From contig DATAYF010000014.1 in the NCBI GenBank assembly GCA_036272735.1, forward strand, positions 1 through 29,137: 29,137 bases of DNA. Direction: 5' to 3'. The stretch is from DATAYF01 sp036272735 (GTDB lineage Bacteria; Chloroflexota; Ktedonobacteria; Ktedonobacterales; Ktedonobacteraceae). Below are positions 6,904 to 14,523 of this stretch, in pieces. Both the position numbers and the translations under genes were made by a program. The notes beneath the pieces are model-generated. The model saw nothing but the letters and a program-made list of their open reading frames with translations. It was not told the origin of the DNA and did no database searches. The stretch's first letter is position 1. Every line of letters starts with the position of its first letter.

Positions 6904-8406
6904 TCATTCCTGTGCTCTGGAGAGCAGTGGCAGGCGTACTTCAAAAAGCGAGCCAGATCCAATGGTACTCTCCACGCTGATCTCGCCCCCATGGGCTTGA
7001 ACAATCCATTGCACAATGGACAAACCCAGCCCGCTGCCGCCGGGCTCTGCATTCTCTTCTGATTTGCTGCTCTGTTCAGACGCCTTCTGCCTGGGCGAGC
7101 GAGCCTTATCCACGCGATAGAAACGCTCGAACAGAGAGGGCAGATGTTCCTTGGAGATGCCGGGGCCATCATCCTGCACGCGTACAACTCCCCAGCGTTG
7201 CTGTTCACAGACCAGTTCAACATGCACGCGTTTCCCAATGCCGCTGCTATATTTGATCCCATTCTCAATCAAATTGGTTAGCATCTGTCCCAAATAATGG
7301 GGATCACCATGTACCAGCACTTCCGGCAGATCGCCAGTCGCCAGAATTATCTGGTTCTGGCGAGCCAGCGGAAGCAGCCGTTCCACACCAGCCAGGGCGA
7401 GATCGCTCAGATCGACCTCTTGCAGATCCAGCGTCATCTGTCCCGTATCGGCTCGCGCCAGGAAGAGTAAGCTGTTGACAATGGCTGTCATCTGTTCGTT
7501 CTCGGCCTGAATCTGTTCCAGCACCTGCCGATAATCCTCGGGCTGCTTGAGCTGCGTCAGGGCACGATTGATCTCCAGATTAATAATGGTGAGCGGCGTG
7601 CGCAATTCATGGCTCGCATCGGCGGTGAACTGCGTCTGGCGCTTGAAGGCAGCCTCCAGACGTACCAGCATTTGATCGAAAGTAGCAGCCAGTTCGCCAA
7701 ACTCATCCTTGCGCTGCAAATGCAGACGACGACGTAGATCAGTCGCGTTCAACTCGTTAGCCATGCGAGTAATCATTTTCATGGGATGCAGCGCTTTGCC
7801 CGCGAGCCAGTAGCCTCCAATTGCCGCGACAAGCAAGGCCAACGTACCCTGAAAGAGCCAGATAGCCCAAAAAAAGACAGACCTCTGGCGAGGCAAACCT
7901 ACCAGGAGTGTTGCGACACGCGCGTTGTGATTGAGCAACGGTGTCATCAGCACACGATAGTCGTTCCCGCTAGACCACCACCCGTGGGAATGAGTCTGGG
8001 CCTGGGGAACGGTGAGATCGATCATTTGCGAACTTTGCCCAGCCCTGGCCTGTAACTGCTGGATCACGCTGCCCATGCGCGGGCCGCGCAGGTCCATGAC
8101 GCTTCCGTCGGGACGCAGAAGCAACACCATTTCCTGCGTGGATAGATTGAGATGAAGCGTGGTAGGTGCCTGACGATCCAACAAAGCTTGCTTGTAGCTC
8201 TGCATGAAACGCTGGCTATCCTGGTATAATTGTGCCTCCAGCCTGCTCTCAGCTGCATCAGCACTCAGGAAGGTTTCAGTCACGTAGAGGCTGCCGCCAA
8301 AGGCAACCATGATAAAGGCTATGATGAGCAGGTACCAGAGAGTCAGGCGCGTCCTGACGCTGGAGGTCAGAGTAACATGGAAGTGATGCTGTTTGGGTCG
8401 TTTCAT
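6904..8406 (-). CDS. Membrane sensor histidine kinase (HAMP-HisKA-HATPase)
   Basis: This 500-residue kinase has a complete domain order: a first membrane helix (about 22-44), an extracytoplasmic sensor region of about 130 residues, and a second membrane helix (about 176-202). A HAMP linker (about 203-256), HisKA with ASHELRTPLT (phospho-acceptor His at 266) and HATPase follow. HATPase has N-box NLIENGIKYS, G1 DDGPGIS, F-box LFERFYRVDKARS and G2 GSGLGLSIVQ. It should autophosphorylate on His and pass the phosphate to the regulator encoded three bases upstream. The sensor region has no recognised fold. The short linker before G2 (SPRQKASEQSSKSEENAEPG) is unusually long and Ser/Glu-rich for the class. 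The ATG at 8406 lies directly after the regulator stop, so translation is probably coupled. Confidence 0.94.
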   Translation of the reverse strand: MKRPKQHHFHVTLTSSVRTRLTLWYLLIIAFIMVAFGGSLYVTETFLSADAAESRLEAQLYQDSQRFMQSYKQALLDRQAPTTLHLNLSTQEMVLLLRPDGSVMDLRGPRMGSVIQQLQARAGQSSQMIDLTVPQAQTHSHGWWSSGNDYRVLMTPLLNHNARVATLLVGLPRQRSVFFWAIWLFQGTLALLVAAIGGYWLAGKALHPMKMITRMANELNATDLRRRLHLQRKDEFGELAATFDQMLVRLEAAFKRQTQFTADASHELRTPLTIINLEINRALTQLKQPEDYRQVLEQIQAENEQMTAIVNSLLFLARADTGQMTLDLQEVDLSDLALAGVERLLPLARQNQIILATGDLPEVLVHGDPHYLGQMLTNLIENGIKYSSGIGKRVHVELVCEQQRWGVVRVQDDGPGISKEHLPSLFERFYRVDKARSPRQKASEQSSKSEENAEPGGSGLGLSIVQWIVQAHGGEISVESTIGSGSLFEVRLPLLSRAQE

Positions 8407-8409
8407 AGG

Positions 8410-9093
8410 TTACCTGGGCTCTAGTGGCGGTTGCAGGCGATAGCCGACCCCACGAACTGTAGTTAGCAATTTCACCGCAAATGGGGCATCGATTTTCCGT
8501 CGCAGTCGGCGGACGTACACATCAATCACATTCGATTCACATTCAAAATCATAATTCCAGATATGCTGCTCGATCATCTCGCGCGTAACCACCTGGTTCG
8601 CGTGATACATCAAATACTCGAGTAAGGCAAACTCTTTCGGAGTCAGATCAATCGATTGTCCGTCTCGCTCAACCGTATGGGTAACCGGATCAATCACCAG
8701 ATTACCCATTTCCAATCGTCCCTGGGTCGAGGGATGTTGGCGTCGTAACAGGGCACGCAAGCGCGCCAGCAATTCACGCATGGCAAACGGCTTCACCAGG
8801 TAATCATCGGCTCCACAATCCAGGCCCTGGACACGATCATCGACACGATCACGCGCAGTCAACAACAGGATCGGGGTATGAATCCGCCGTCGGCGCAGGT
8901 CACGACAGACCTCTAGTCCATCTTTCTTCGGCAGCAAAATATCCAGCAGAATCAGATCATAGGAGGTCATCTCCGCGAAATCTTGTCCCTCCTGCCCATC
9001 ATAGGTGCTATCGACACTATACCCTTCGTGGGTAAGGCTAGATGCCAGTGAGTTATTAAGACGATGATTATCTTCTACCACAAGAATACGCAT
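8410..9093 (-). CDS. OmpR/PhoB-family response regulator
   Basis: This 227-residue regulator has an N-terminal receiver domain (1-118) with acidic pocket VVEDN, phospho-acceptor Asp at 51 (LLDILLPKKDG) and the conserved Lys in YLVKPFAMREL. A winged-helix DNA-binding domain follows (about 127-224), with LTPKEFALLEYLMYHANQVVTREMI and ESNVIDVYVRRLRRKID, the OmpR-type recognition helix. It is the partner of the adjacent kinase. OmpR-type dimers bind direct repeats at about 11-bp spacing; two such repeats of nearly the same sequence lie in its own upstream region and ahead of the SHOCT gene. The ATG at 9093 is the only start that keeps the receiver intact. Confidence 0.95.
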   Translation of the reverse strand: MRILVVEDNHRLNNSLASSLTHEGYSVDSTYDGQEGQDFAEMTSYDLILLDILLPKKDGLEVCRDLRRRRIHTPILLLTARDRVDDRVQGLDCGADDYLVKPFAMRELLARLRALLRRQHPSTQGRLEMGNLVIDPVTHTVERDGQSIDLTPKEFALLEYLMYHANQVVTREMIEQHIWNYDFECESNVIDVYVRRLRRKIDAPFAVKLLTTVRGVGYRLQPPLEPR

Positions 9094-9134
9094 GGCAAAA
9101 CTTCTCCTGATCTTCCGTGGATGACGACTGCTCT

Positions 9135-9164
9135 GCTATAGATTATCGCACAGCAAAGTGACAA
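9135..9164 (-). promoter_or_regulatory. Promoter candidate of the two-component operon
   Basis: On the minus strand: TTGTCA at 9164-9159, an 18-bp spacer, and TATAGC at 9140-9135. The -35 element is itself part of the direct repeat at 9159-9180, so the regulator could control its own synthesis. Confidence 0.45.
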
Positions 9165-9180
9165 ATCAATGACAAAATAC
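9159..9180 (+). promoter_or_regulatory. 11-bp direct repeat, candidate response-regulator site (cupredoxin side)
   Basis: TGACAAATCAA (9159-9169) is followed at once by TGACAAAATAC (9170-9180). Over its first 19 bases it differs from the 6895-6874 repeat at one position. It lies in the 163-bp divergent region and points towards the cupredoxin operon. Confidence 0.68.
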
Positions 9181-9256
9181 GCAAGGGAAATTCATGCTCT
9201 GGTCATGGTAGATGAGTAGACTTGGGCATTAGAGATCCAGATACGAAGGAGAAATT

Positions 9257-9640
9257 ATGCTGAAGAAATTATTAGCTGTGCTGGGATTAAGCTGTATCAT
9301 CACCATGCTACTGGTCGCCTGCGGCGGTTCCAACACTAGCACAGGCCCTAATCCCGTCCATATGAACGCCACAAATTTTACCCAAAACTCTATTACCATC
9401 AAGAAAGGCACAAGTATAACACTTATCGATGATGACCAATTCGTAGCGCATATTATCGCCAACGGCACCTGGGAGAACGGCACAGCCAAACCAACCAGAG
9501 AAGTGGGCGCACCAGCGATCAAGAACGTAAATATCGGTGGCAACAGTTCGGCCACGATCGGCCCTTTCACTACCGCTGGTACCTTCAAACTCTACTGCAC
9601 TATCCATGCGAACATGAACCTGACCGTCATCGTGCAGTGA
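9257..9640 (+). CDS. Cupredoxin-domain lipoprotein
   Basis: This 127-residue precursor has a lipoprotein signal with lipobox LLVAC (Cys at 22), so it should be anchored on the outer face of the membrane. After a short linker, residues 33-127 form a cupredoxin fold. The type 1 copper ligands are visible as His65 (FVAHII) and the C-terminal loop YCTIHANM (Cys114, His117, Met120). This is a full blue-copper set, so the protein probably binds copper and carries electrons or buffers the metal. Start ATG at 9257 follows GAAGGAG. It heads a four-gene operon and diverges from the two-component system, with the shared direct repeat between them. No oxidase or nitrite reductase partner is present locally. 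Confidence 0.9.
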   Translation: MLKKLLAVLGLSCIITMLLVACGGSNTSTGPNPVHMNATNFTQNSITIKKGTSITLIDDDQFVAHIIANGTWENGTAKPTREVGAPAIKNVNIGGNSSATIGPFTTAGTFKLYCTIHANMNLTVIVQ

Positions 9641-9654
9641 GAGGAGGATCGACG

Positions 9655-9969
9655 ATGAACACACTGGTCGAGCAACCCCTCACGAAGCTGTTGCAGGAAA
9701 CCACACAGGCTCATTTTCTCCAGACACTAGCACTTCAGGAAGCGCTGATTGTGCTACAAGAGCGGCGCGAACATCTCCATAACCTGCTTCAGTTGTCCAA
9801 TGGGCAAGAGCAGCACCCCTGCTCTGCGCTGCTTCTGGATCATGTTCAGATGATGCTAGCAGGTGAACTGGCCTGGACTGAACGGGCCATAACCGCTTTG
9901 CGAGCAAAGGAGTGGCGGCCATGCAACAAGAACATGGAGTGCACGAGAAATGCTAAAAGCAGTGGATAG
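9655..9969 (+). CDS. Small helical protein resembling a PadR C-terminal effector domain, copy A
   Basis: The predicted 104-residue protein is mainly alpha-helical. Its core (residues 22-85) follows the pattern of the PadR C-terminal domain: LALQEALIVLQERREHL, a loop, then LLLDHVQMMLAGELAWTERAITALR. No winged helix is present before it. The next gene encodes a clear relative: over the second helix 12 of 26 positions are identical (L..DH, LA.E..W, RAI..LR). The ATG at 9655 follows GAGGAGG; an upstream GTG at 9637 overlaps the previous stop and lacks a ribosome site. The last 15 residues are Cys/Asn/Lys-rich and look unstructured. It may bind a PadR-type partner or a ligand, but this is inference. 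Confidence 0.68.
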   Translation: MNTLVEQPLTKLLQETTQAHFLQTLALQEALIVLQERREHLHNLLQLSNGQEQHPCSALLLDHVQMMLAGELAWTERAITALRAKEWRPCNKNMECTRNAKSSG

Positions 9970-9988
9970 CGAGAAAGGAAAGGCAACA

Positions 9989-10360
9989 ATGTGGCACATT
10001 ATCTGTCTCTGTTTGCCTGCGGTAACACGCAGTGAGCAGCAGCGATTCTTCACTCTGTTCAAGGACGTGCTGCATGCGTATGGGAGAGAGCCGAACGAGA
10101 TGGATCTCAGCTTGTTCTTCCTATACGTGCTCCCTCCTGAAGAGGCCCTCACCGTTCTGGAGGAGCGGCTAGACCTGGTGATACGTTCGCAAGAGCTATT
10201 GGTCCAGCGAGGAGGACATGAGGATCACGAGTCAACATCAGGTGATATGCAGGCATTGGTCACTGACCACATGCGCACCTTGCTGGCTGCCGAACACGAG
10301 TGGTTGCGGCGCGCCATTTCGCAATTAAGGTCATTGACAATCGATGGCCTGCTCATCTAA
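9989..10360 (+). CDS. Small helical protein resembling a PadR C-terminal effector domain, copy B
   Basis: The predicted 123-residue protein contains LSLFFLYVLPPEEALTVLEERLDLV (about 39-63) and LVTDHMRTLLAAEHEWLRRAISQLRSL (about 87-113). This closely matches the form of the PadR C-terminal effector domain, where PPEEAL starts the helix after the winged helix. Here the N-terminus is only about 38 residues (MWHIICLCLPAVTRSEQQ) and cannot hold a winged helix. The ATG at 9989 follows GAAAGGAAAGG. An alternative ATG at 9950 overlaps the previous gene and is less likely. With copy A it forms a tandem paralogous pair inside the cupredoxin operon. A degraded PadR is an alternative reading, but two adjacent copies with good ribosome sites argue for retained function. 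Confidence 0.68.
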   Translation: MWHIICLCLPAVTRSEQQRFFTLFKDVLHAYGREPNEMDLSLFFLYVLPPEEALTVLEERLDLVIRSQELLVQRGGHEDHESTSGDMQALVTDHMRTLLAAEHEWLRRAISQLRSLTIDGLLI

Positions 10361-10394
10361 TAGGTAAATTTGAAAAGCAGAAGGAGTTCTTTTG

Positions 10395-10796
10395 ATGATT
10401 GTTGTACGTATCTTTACGTGGATCGCCCGCATTGCCTGGCTGGGAGCCATATGTCTCGGTCTGCTCTTCTGGATCACCGGGATTAATCTCATTAGTTTTC
10501 ATATGCTGTTTGGGATGACGTTAGGCATCTCCCTCCTCATACTAGGCATCGTGCTGGTGCTCAGCAGAGGAGTCAGGCTGCCAGGGGTCGCTGGCATCGT
10601 GTATGCTCTCATCCTTCCGGCCTTTGGCCTGACCCAAACCAGGTTACTCACCGGAAATCTTCACTGGTTGGTCCAGCTCGCTCATCTGCTAGTTGGCATT
10701 GGTGCTATCGCACTGGTCCAGGTCATGAGCGTCCGTTACCAGCACCGCAAGGAGAATTTAGGGGGCATTGTAAATTCAGCGTCAATGCAGCCTTGA
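10395..10796 (+). CDS. Four-helix integral membrane protein, unknown function
   Basis: The 133-residue hydrophobic protein has four predicted membrane helices (about residues 8-26, 34-54, 62-80 and 90-110), short loops and a basic C-terminal tail. I recognise no family or motif. The ATG at 10395 is eight bases after AAGGAG; a TTG one codon earlier is less likely. It is the last gene of the cupredoxin operon (34 bp after the preceding gene), so a role in the same envelope process is suggested by position only. Its stop codon overlaps the -35 of the next promoter. Confidence 0.75.
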   Translation: MIVVRIFTWIARIAWLGAICLGLLFWITGINLISFHMLFGMTLGISLLILGIVLVLSRGVRLPGVAGIVYALILPAFGLTQTRLLTGNLHWLVQLAHLLVGIGAIALVQVMSVRYQHRKENLGGIVNSASMQP

Positions 10797-10821
10797 CATT
10801 TCGCAACGTCAGCTCTATACT
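10793..10821 (+). promoter_or_regulatory. Consensus promoter of the trpS-trp operon leader
   Basis: TTGACA at 10793-10798 and TATACT at 10816-10821 are separated by 17 bp. Transcription should start near 10828, about 420 bases before trpS. Confidence 0.88.
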
Positions 10822-10827
10822 TAGTAA

Positions 10828-11191
10828 TTAAAGACAAACGTATATTTGAAGCGATGCACAGGAAGAGTACATAGACCTGTCGGGTTACAGAGAGTCGGGC
10901 CTGGTGGGAACCGATACCAGCACAGCTATGGAATGGGCCTGGAAGCTAAAGAGCGAACGTTCTTTTCGATCACGATAAGAATTAGTAGGACTCTTTCGGA
11001 GCGTCCACCGTTATCAGGGACAGGATATCCAGCACGACCATGTTATAGTAAAGTTGGGCTGCGTATCTGGAATAAGGGGTCGTCTACAGCAGAGCAAACA
11101 TAAACATAGGAGCAGGTAGACAGCCTAAATTAAGGTGGTACCACGAAAGTTCACGCTTCTCGTCCTTGCAGAAGGATGAGGGGCGTTTTTT
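10828..11191 (+). ncRNA. T-box leader, tryptophan-specific
   Basis: T-box leaders read the charging state of a specific tRNA: uncharged tRNA pairs with a specifier codon and with the T-box sequence and prevents termination. The conserved T-box sequence is AGGTGGTACCACG at 11133-11145, followed by a terminator. Stem I occupies about 10840-10960, with an ACAGAGAGTCGG apical segment typical of the class. The specifier candidate on its 3' side is TGG at 10934-10936 in GAATGGGCC, which decodes Trp and fits trpS as the first gene. A second TGG lies at 10940-10942. The remaining 10960-11130 would form stems II and III. Specificity is inferred from the codon and the downstream gene. Confidence 0.92.
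11154..11191 (+). terminator. T-box regulated terminator
   Basis: Bases 11154-11167 pair with 11172-11185 (14 pairs including four G-U) around GCAG, followed by TTTTTT at 11186-11191. The 5' part would compete with the antiterminator formed by the T-box sequence. Confidence 0.88.
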
Positions 11192-11251
11192 ATTGCTCAT
11201 TATTCTATAAAAATCGGTAAAATTTATCGTCGTGAGGAGGACACAGCAACC

Positions 11252-12292
11252 ATGCCTATCGAAACACAGCACGCACAACAGACAACGGCAAGCGCGCAGG
11301 CATCAATCAAGAAACGGGTCTTTTCCGGTGTGCAACCAACCGGCAATATTCACCTGGGCAACTACCTGGGAGCCATTCGTAACTGGGTGGCAGAGCAAGA
11401 CCAGTACGAGAACGTCTTTTGCATCGTCGATCTGCACGCCATTACGTTGCCCATCGACCCGCAAGAGTTGCACAGCAATACGCGCAAGCTAGCCGCGCTC
11501 TACCTGGCCTGTGGCCTGGACACACGATACTGTAAGCTGTTTGTGCAGTCGCACGTACACCAGCACGCGGAAATGAGCTGGATTTTGAGCTGCTACACGC
11601 CGATGGGCTGGTTGAATCGCATGACGCAATTCAAGACGAAGGCGGGCGAAAATCTCGATACCGTCAGCACCGGCCTGTTCTGCTATCCCGTCCTGATGGC
11701 CTGCGACATCCTGCTGTATCAGACGAATTACGTGCCTGTGGGCGACGATCAGCGCCAGCACATCGAGCTGACACGCGACCTAGCACAGCGCTTCAATAGC
11801 CTGTACAAAAAGGATGTCTTCACGCTGCCGGAGGGAAAAATCCGCGACGTGGGCGCACGCATTATGTCGCTGGACGATCCAGAGAAGAAGATGAGCAAAA
11901 GCGACCCCAACCCGCTCTCACGCATCAACCTGCTTGATGATGCCAAGACGATCAAAAAGAAGATTGCACGCGCCACCACCGACTCGGAGCGCATCGTAAC
12001 CTTCGATCCCAAGCGTCCCGGCATCACCAACTTGCTCGGTATCTATCAAATGTTAACCGGGCAGACGCAGCAAGCCATCGAGGATGAGTTCGCAGGCAAG
12101 GGCTATGGTGACTTCAAGGCCGCCCTCACCGAGCGCCTAGTTGAAACATTATCGCCCATTCAGCAGCGCTACAATGCCTATATAAACGATATGGGCGAGC
12201 TTGAGCGCATCCTCAAGCAAGGGGCTGATGAAGTGCGTCCCATAGCGGAACATACGCTACAACAGATGAAAGACTTGATTGGTTTAGGTTAG
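11252..12292 (+). CDS. trpS: Tryptophanyl-tRNA synthetase
   Basis: This 346-residue class I synthetase charges tRNA-Trp with tryptophan. After about 22 low-complexity residues, the Rossmann core carries the HIGH-type motif in GVQPTGNIHLGNYLGA (HLGN at 34-37). Family markers follow: DLHAIT, the specificity loop PVLMACDILLYQ, VPVGDDQRQHIELTRDLA, and the KMSKS loop KKMSKSDPN. Length is normal for bacterial TrpRS. The ATG at 11252 follows GAGGAGG at a somewhat long spacing. It is the first gene behind the T-box, and trpE starts 18 bases after its stop, so synthetase and biosynthetic enzymes probably share one charging-controlled mRNA. Confidence 0.97.
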   Translation: MPIETQHAQQTTASAQASIKKRVFSGVQPTGNIHLGNYLGAIRNWVAEQDQYENVFCIVDLHAITLPIDPQELHSNTRKLAALYLACGLDTRYCKLFVQSHVHQHAEMSWILSCYTPMGWLNRMTQFKTKAGENLDTVSTGLFCYPVLMACDILLYQTNYVPVGDDQRQHIELTRDLAQRFNSLYKKDVFTLPEGKIRDVGARIMSLDDPEKKMSKSDPNPLSRINLLDDAKTIKKKIARATTDSERIVTFDPKRPGITNLLGIYQMLTGQTQQAIEDEFAGKGYGDFKAALTERLVETLSPIQQRYNAYINDMGELERILKQGADEVRPIAEHTLQQMKDLIGLG

Positions 12293-12310
12293 TGGAAGTA
12301 GGTGTTTGTT

Positions 12311-13903
12311 ATGTATTATCCAACGTTCACAGAGATCCAACAACTACGCGACACGGCCCTGCAAAAGCAGAGAAAGCAGCGTCCACTCCTGCCATTTTTC
12401 AGCGACATTCTCGCCGATATGGAGACGCCGGTTTCCGCCTATTGCAAAACCGCGCAGCAACCATACAGCTTTTTGCTAGAGAGCGTCACGGGCGGAGAAA
12501 ACGTGGCACGCTACTCGTTTATCGGCATCGACCCCTACATGGTCATGCTTCAGCGTGGTGACCAGGCCACATTGAAGTACCAACCTGTCAGGAATGGGCA
12601 GGTGAGCCGTGATGAAACGATTACCTGTCATGATCCGCTGCGCTTCGTTGAAGAAGAGCTACAGCAGTATTACCTGCTTGATTTGCCGCGCACCGCCCAA
12701 AACGAATTGCCCACGTTTTATGGTGGAGCAGTCGGCTACCTGGCATACGAGACGGTGGCCCGTTTTGAGCAGCTACCCGTGCCAGAGCGCGACGAGCTTG
12801 GTCTGCCGCTGGCTGTCTTCAGTTTTAGCGAAACGATCCTGGTGTTCGACCACGTCAAACATCGCGTCAGGGTCGTGACCCACCTGCATCTTGACGCACC
12901 GGATTTGGAGACAGAGTACCGGCGTGGCTGCGCCATCATCAAGGATGTCGAGCAACGCCTGAGCCAGCCGCTCCACTTGCCAACCGAGCCAGAGCCAACG
13001 TGTGACCCGGAGGCTCTACGCGTCACCTCGAACCGCACACCGGAAGAATTCGCGGAGATGGTGCGGCGCTCCATTGAATACATCAGGGCCGGTGACATCT
13101 TCCAGGTGGTGCCATCGCAGCGCTTGAGCCGCCAGGTCAATGCCGCTCCTTTTACGGTATATCGTGCGCTACGTGCTATCAACCCTTCGCCGTATATGTT
13201 CTACCTGAATCTGCAAGATTTCCAGATTGTCGGAGCCTCGCCAGAGCTACTCGTGCGCTACGAAGACGAAGAGGTGACGATTCGCCCAATTGCCGGAACA
13301 CGTCCGCGTGGCAAAGACCGCCAGAGCGACGAACAACTGGCCGCCGAATTGCAGCAGGACCCCAAGGAGCGCGCCGAGCACATTATGCTCCTCGACCTGG
13401 CGCGTAACGATGTGGGGCGCGTCAGCACGCCGGGCAGCATCAAAGTCAGCGACTTCATGGAGATCGAACGCTACTCGCACGTGATGCACCTGGTCTCGAA
13501 CGTCACGGGGCAGCTGCGCGAGGATGTGACGCCATTCGAAGCCTTACGAGCCGGTTTTCCGGCCGGAACGGTTTCGGGTGCACCAAAAATTCGTGCCATG
13601 GAGATCATTAGTGAACTCGAAGGCGATCAGCGCGGCGTGTATGCCGGAGCCGTCGGCTACTTCGGGCATACAGGCAACCAGCAGACAGCCATTGCTCTGC
13701 GCACGATGGTTATCAAAAATGGCCGGGCGTATGTGCAGGCAGGCGGCGGCGTGGTGGCCGACTCAAGCCCGGATGGTGAGTACCAGGAAAGCTTGAACAA
13801 AGCACGTGCACTCCTACGCGCCCTCGATGAAGCCGAGCATATTGCACAGGCTAGCAGGCAGGCTGCAACATTGGAAGCGTCGGAAAAACAGGGGGAAGGA
13901 TAA
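12311..13903 (+). CDS. trpE: Anthranilate synthase component I
   Basis: This 530-residue enzyme converts chorismate to anthranilate using ammonia from TrpG, the first committed step of tryptophan synthesis. The N-terminal domain carries the LLES motif (PYSFLLESVTGGE), which binds tryptophan in feedback-inhibited enzymes. The chorismate-binding domain (about 250-510) has RPIAGTRPRG, LLDLARNDVGRVS, AGFPAGTVSGAPKIRAMEII and AGGGVVADS. Start ATG at 12311 follows TAGGTG at six bases; a GTG three codons earlier is possible. Its stop is five bases from trpG. Confidence 0.97.
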   Translation: MYYPTFTEIQQLRDTALQKQRKQRPLLPFFSDILADMETPVSAYCKTAQQPYSFLLESVTGGENVARYSFIGIDPYMVMLQRGDQATLKYQPVRNGQVSRDETITCHDPLRFVEEELQQYYLLDLPRTAQNELPTFYGGAVGYLAYETVARFEQLPVPERDELGLPLAVFSFSETILVFDHVKHRVRVVTHLHLDAPDLETEYRRGCAIIKDVEQRLSQPLHLPTEPEPTCDPEALRVTSNRTPEEFAEMVRRSIEYIRAGDIFQVVPSQRLSRQVNAAPFTVYRALRAINPSPYMFYLNLQDFQIVGASPELLVRYEDEEVTIRPIAGTRPRGKDRQSDEQLAAELQQDPKERAEHIMLLDLARNDVGRVSTPGSIKVSDFMEIERYSHVMHLVSNVTGQLREDVTPFEALRAGFPAGTVSGAPKIRAMEIISELEGDQRGVYAGAVGYFGHTGNQQTAIALRTMVIKNGRAYVQAGGGVVADSSPDGEYQESLNKARALLRALDEAEHIAQASRQAATLEASEKQGEG

Positions 13904-13908
13904 AAACG

Positions 13909-14520
13909 ATGCTACTCTTGATCGATAACTACGACAGCTTTACTTACAACCTGTACCAGTATCTCGCGGAATTGGGAGCCGAGGTGGTTGTACGCCGTAA
14001 CGACGCCGTTACTCTGGACGAAATCGCGAGCTTGCAGCCCGACCACATCGTGATTTCACCCGGACCCTGCACGCCCAACGAAGCGGGTCTGTCGTGCGAT
14101 ATCATTAAAACGTTCGGACCACGTATTCCGCTGCTTGGCGTATGTTTGGGACACCAGGCCATCGGGCAGGTATATGGCGGTCGTGTCATACGAGCACCAG
14201 AGCCGATGCATGGCAAAACGTCGGTCATCCAGCACCAGGGGCAAGGCGTGTTCCAGGGACTTTCCGACCCGCTTGAAGCCATTCGCTATCACAGCCTCAT
14301 CGTTGAGCGCGCAACCTTTCCCGCTGAGCTAGAAATTACCGCCCAGACAGCGGACGGCTTGATTATGGGTTTGCGCCACAAGGTACATCCCATCGAGGGA
14401 GTACAGTTCCATCCCGAATCGATCATGACTTCTGTAGGCAAACCATTGTTACAAAACTTTTTGCAGAGCAGGCATCCCCTGCTCGTTGGCAGTCAGCAAG
14501 CACAGCAGAGGAGCGCTTAA
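13909..14520 (+). CDS. trpG: Anthranilate synthase component II (glutamine amidotransferase)
   Basis: This 203-residue class I glutamine amidotransferase supplies ammonia to TrpE. The catalytic triad is visible as Cys79 in GVCLGHQAIGQ and His168/Glu170 in VQFHPES. LLLIDNYDSFTYNL at the start and SPGPCTPNEAG are family-typical. Chloroflexota may share such a subunit with para-aminobenzoate synthase, and the position directly behind trpE favours TrpG. GGGGGAAGGA lies ahead of the ATG, and the gene ends three bases from trpD. Confidence 0.97.
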   Translation: MLLLIDNYDSFTYNLYQYLAELGAEVVVRRNDAVTLDEIASLQPDHIVISPGPCTPNEAGLSCDIIKTFGPRIPLLGVCLGHQAIGQVYGGRVIRAPEPMHGKTSVIQHQGQGVFQGLSDPLEAIRYHSLIVERATFPAELEITAQTADGLIMGLRHKVHPIEGVQFHPESIMTSVGKPLLQNFLQSRHPLLVGSQQAQQRSA

Positions 14521-14523
14521 ATC

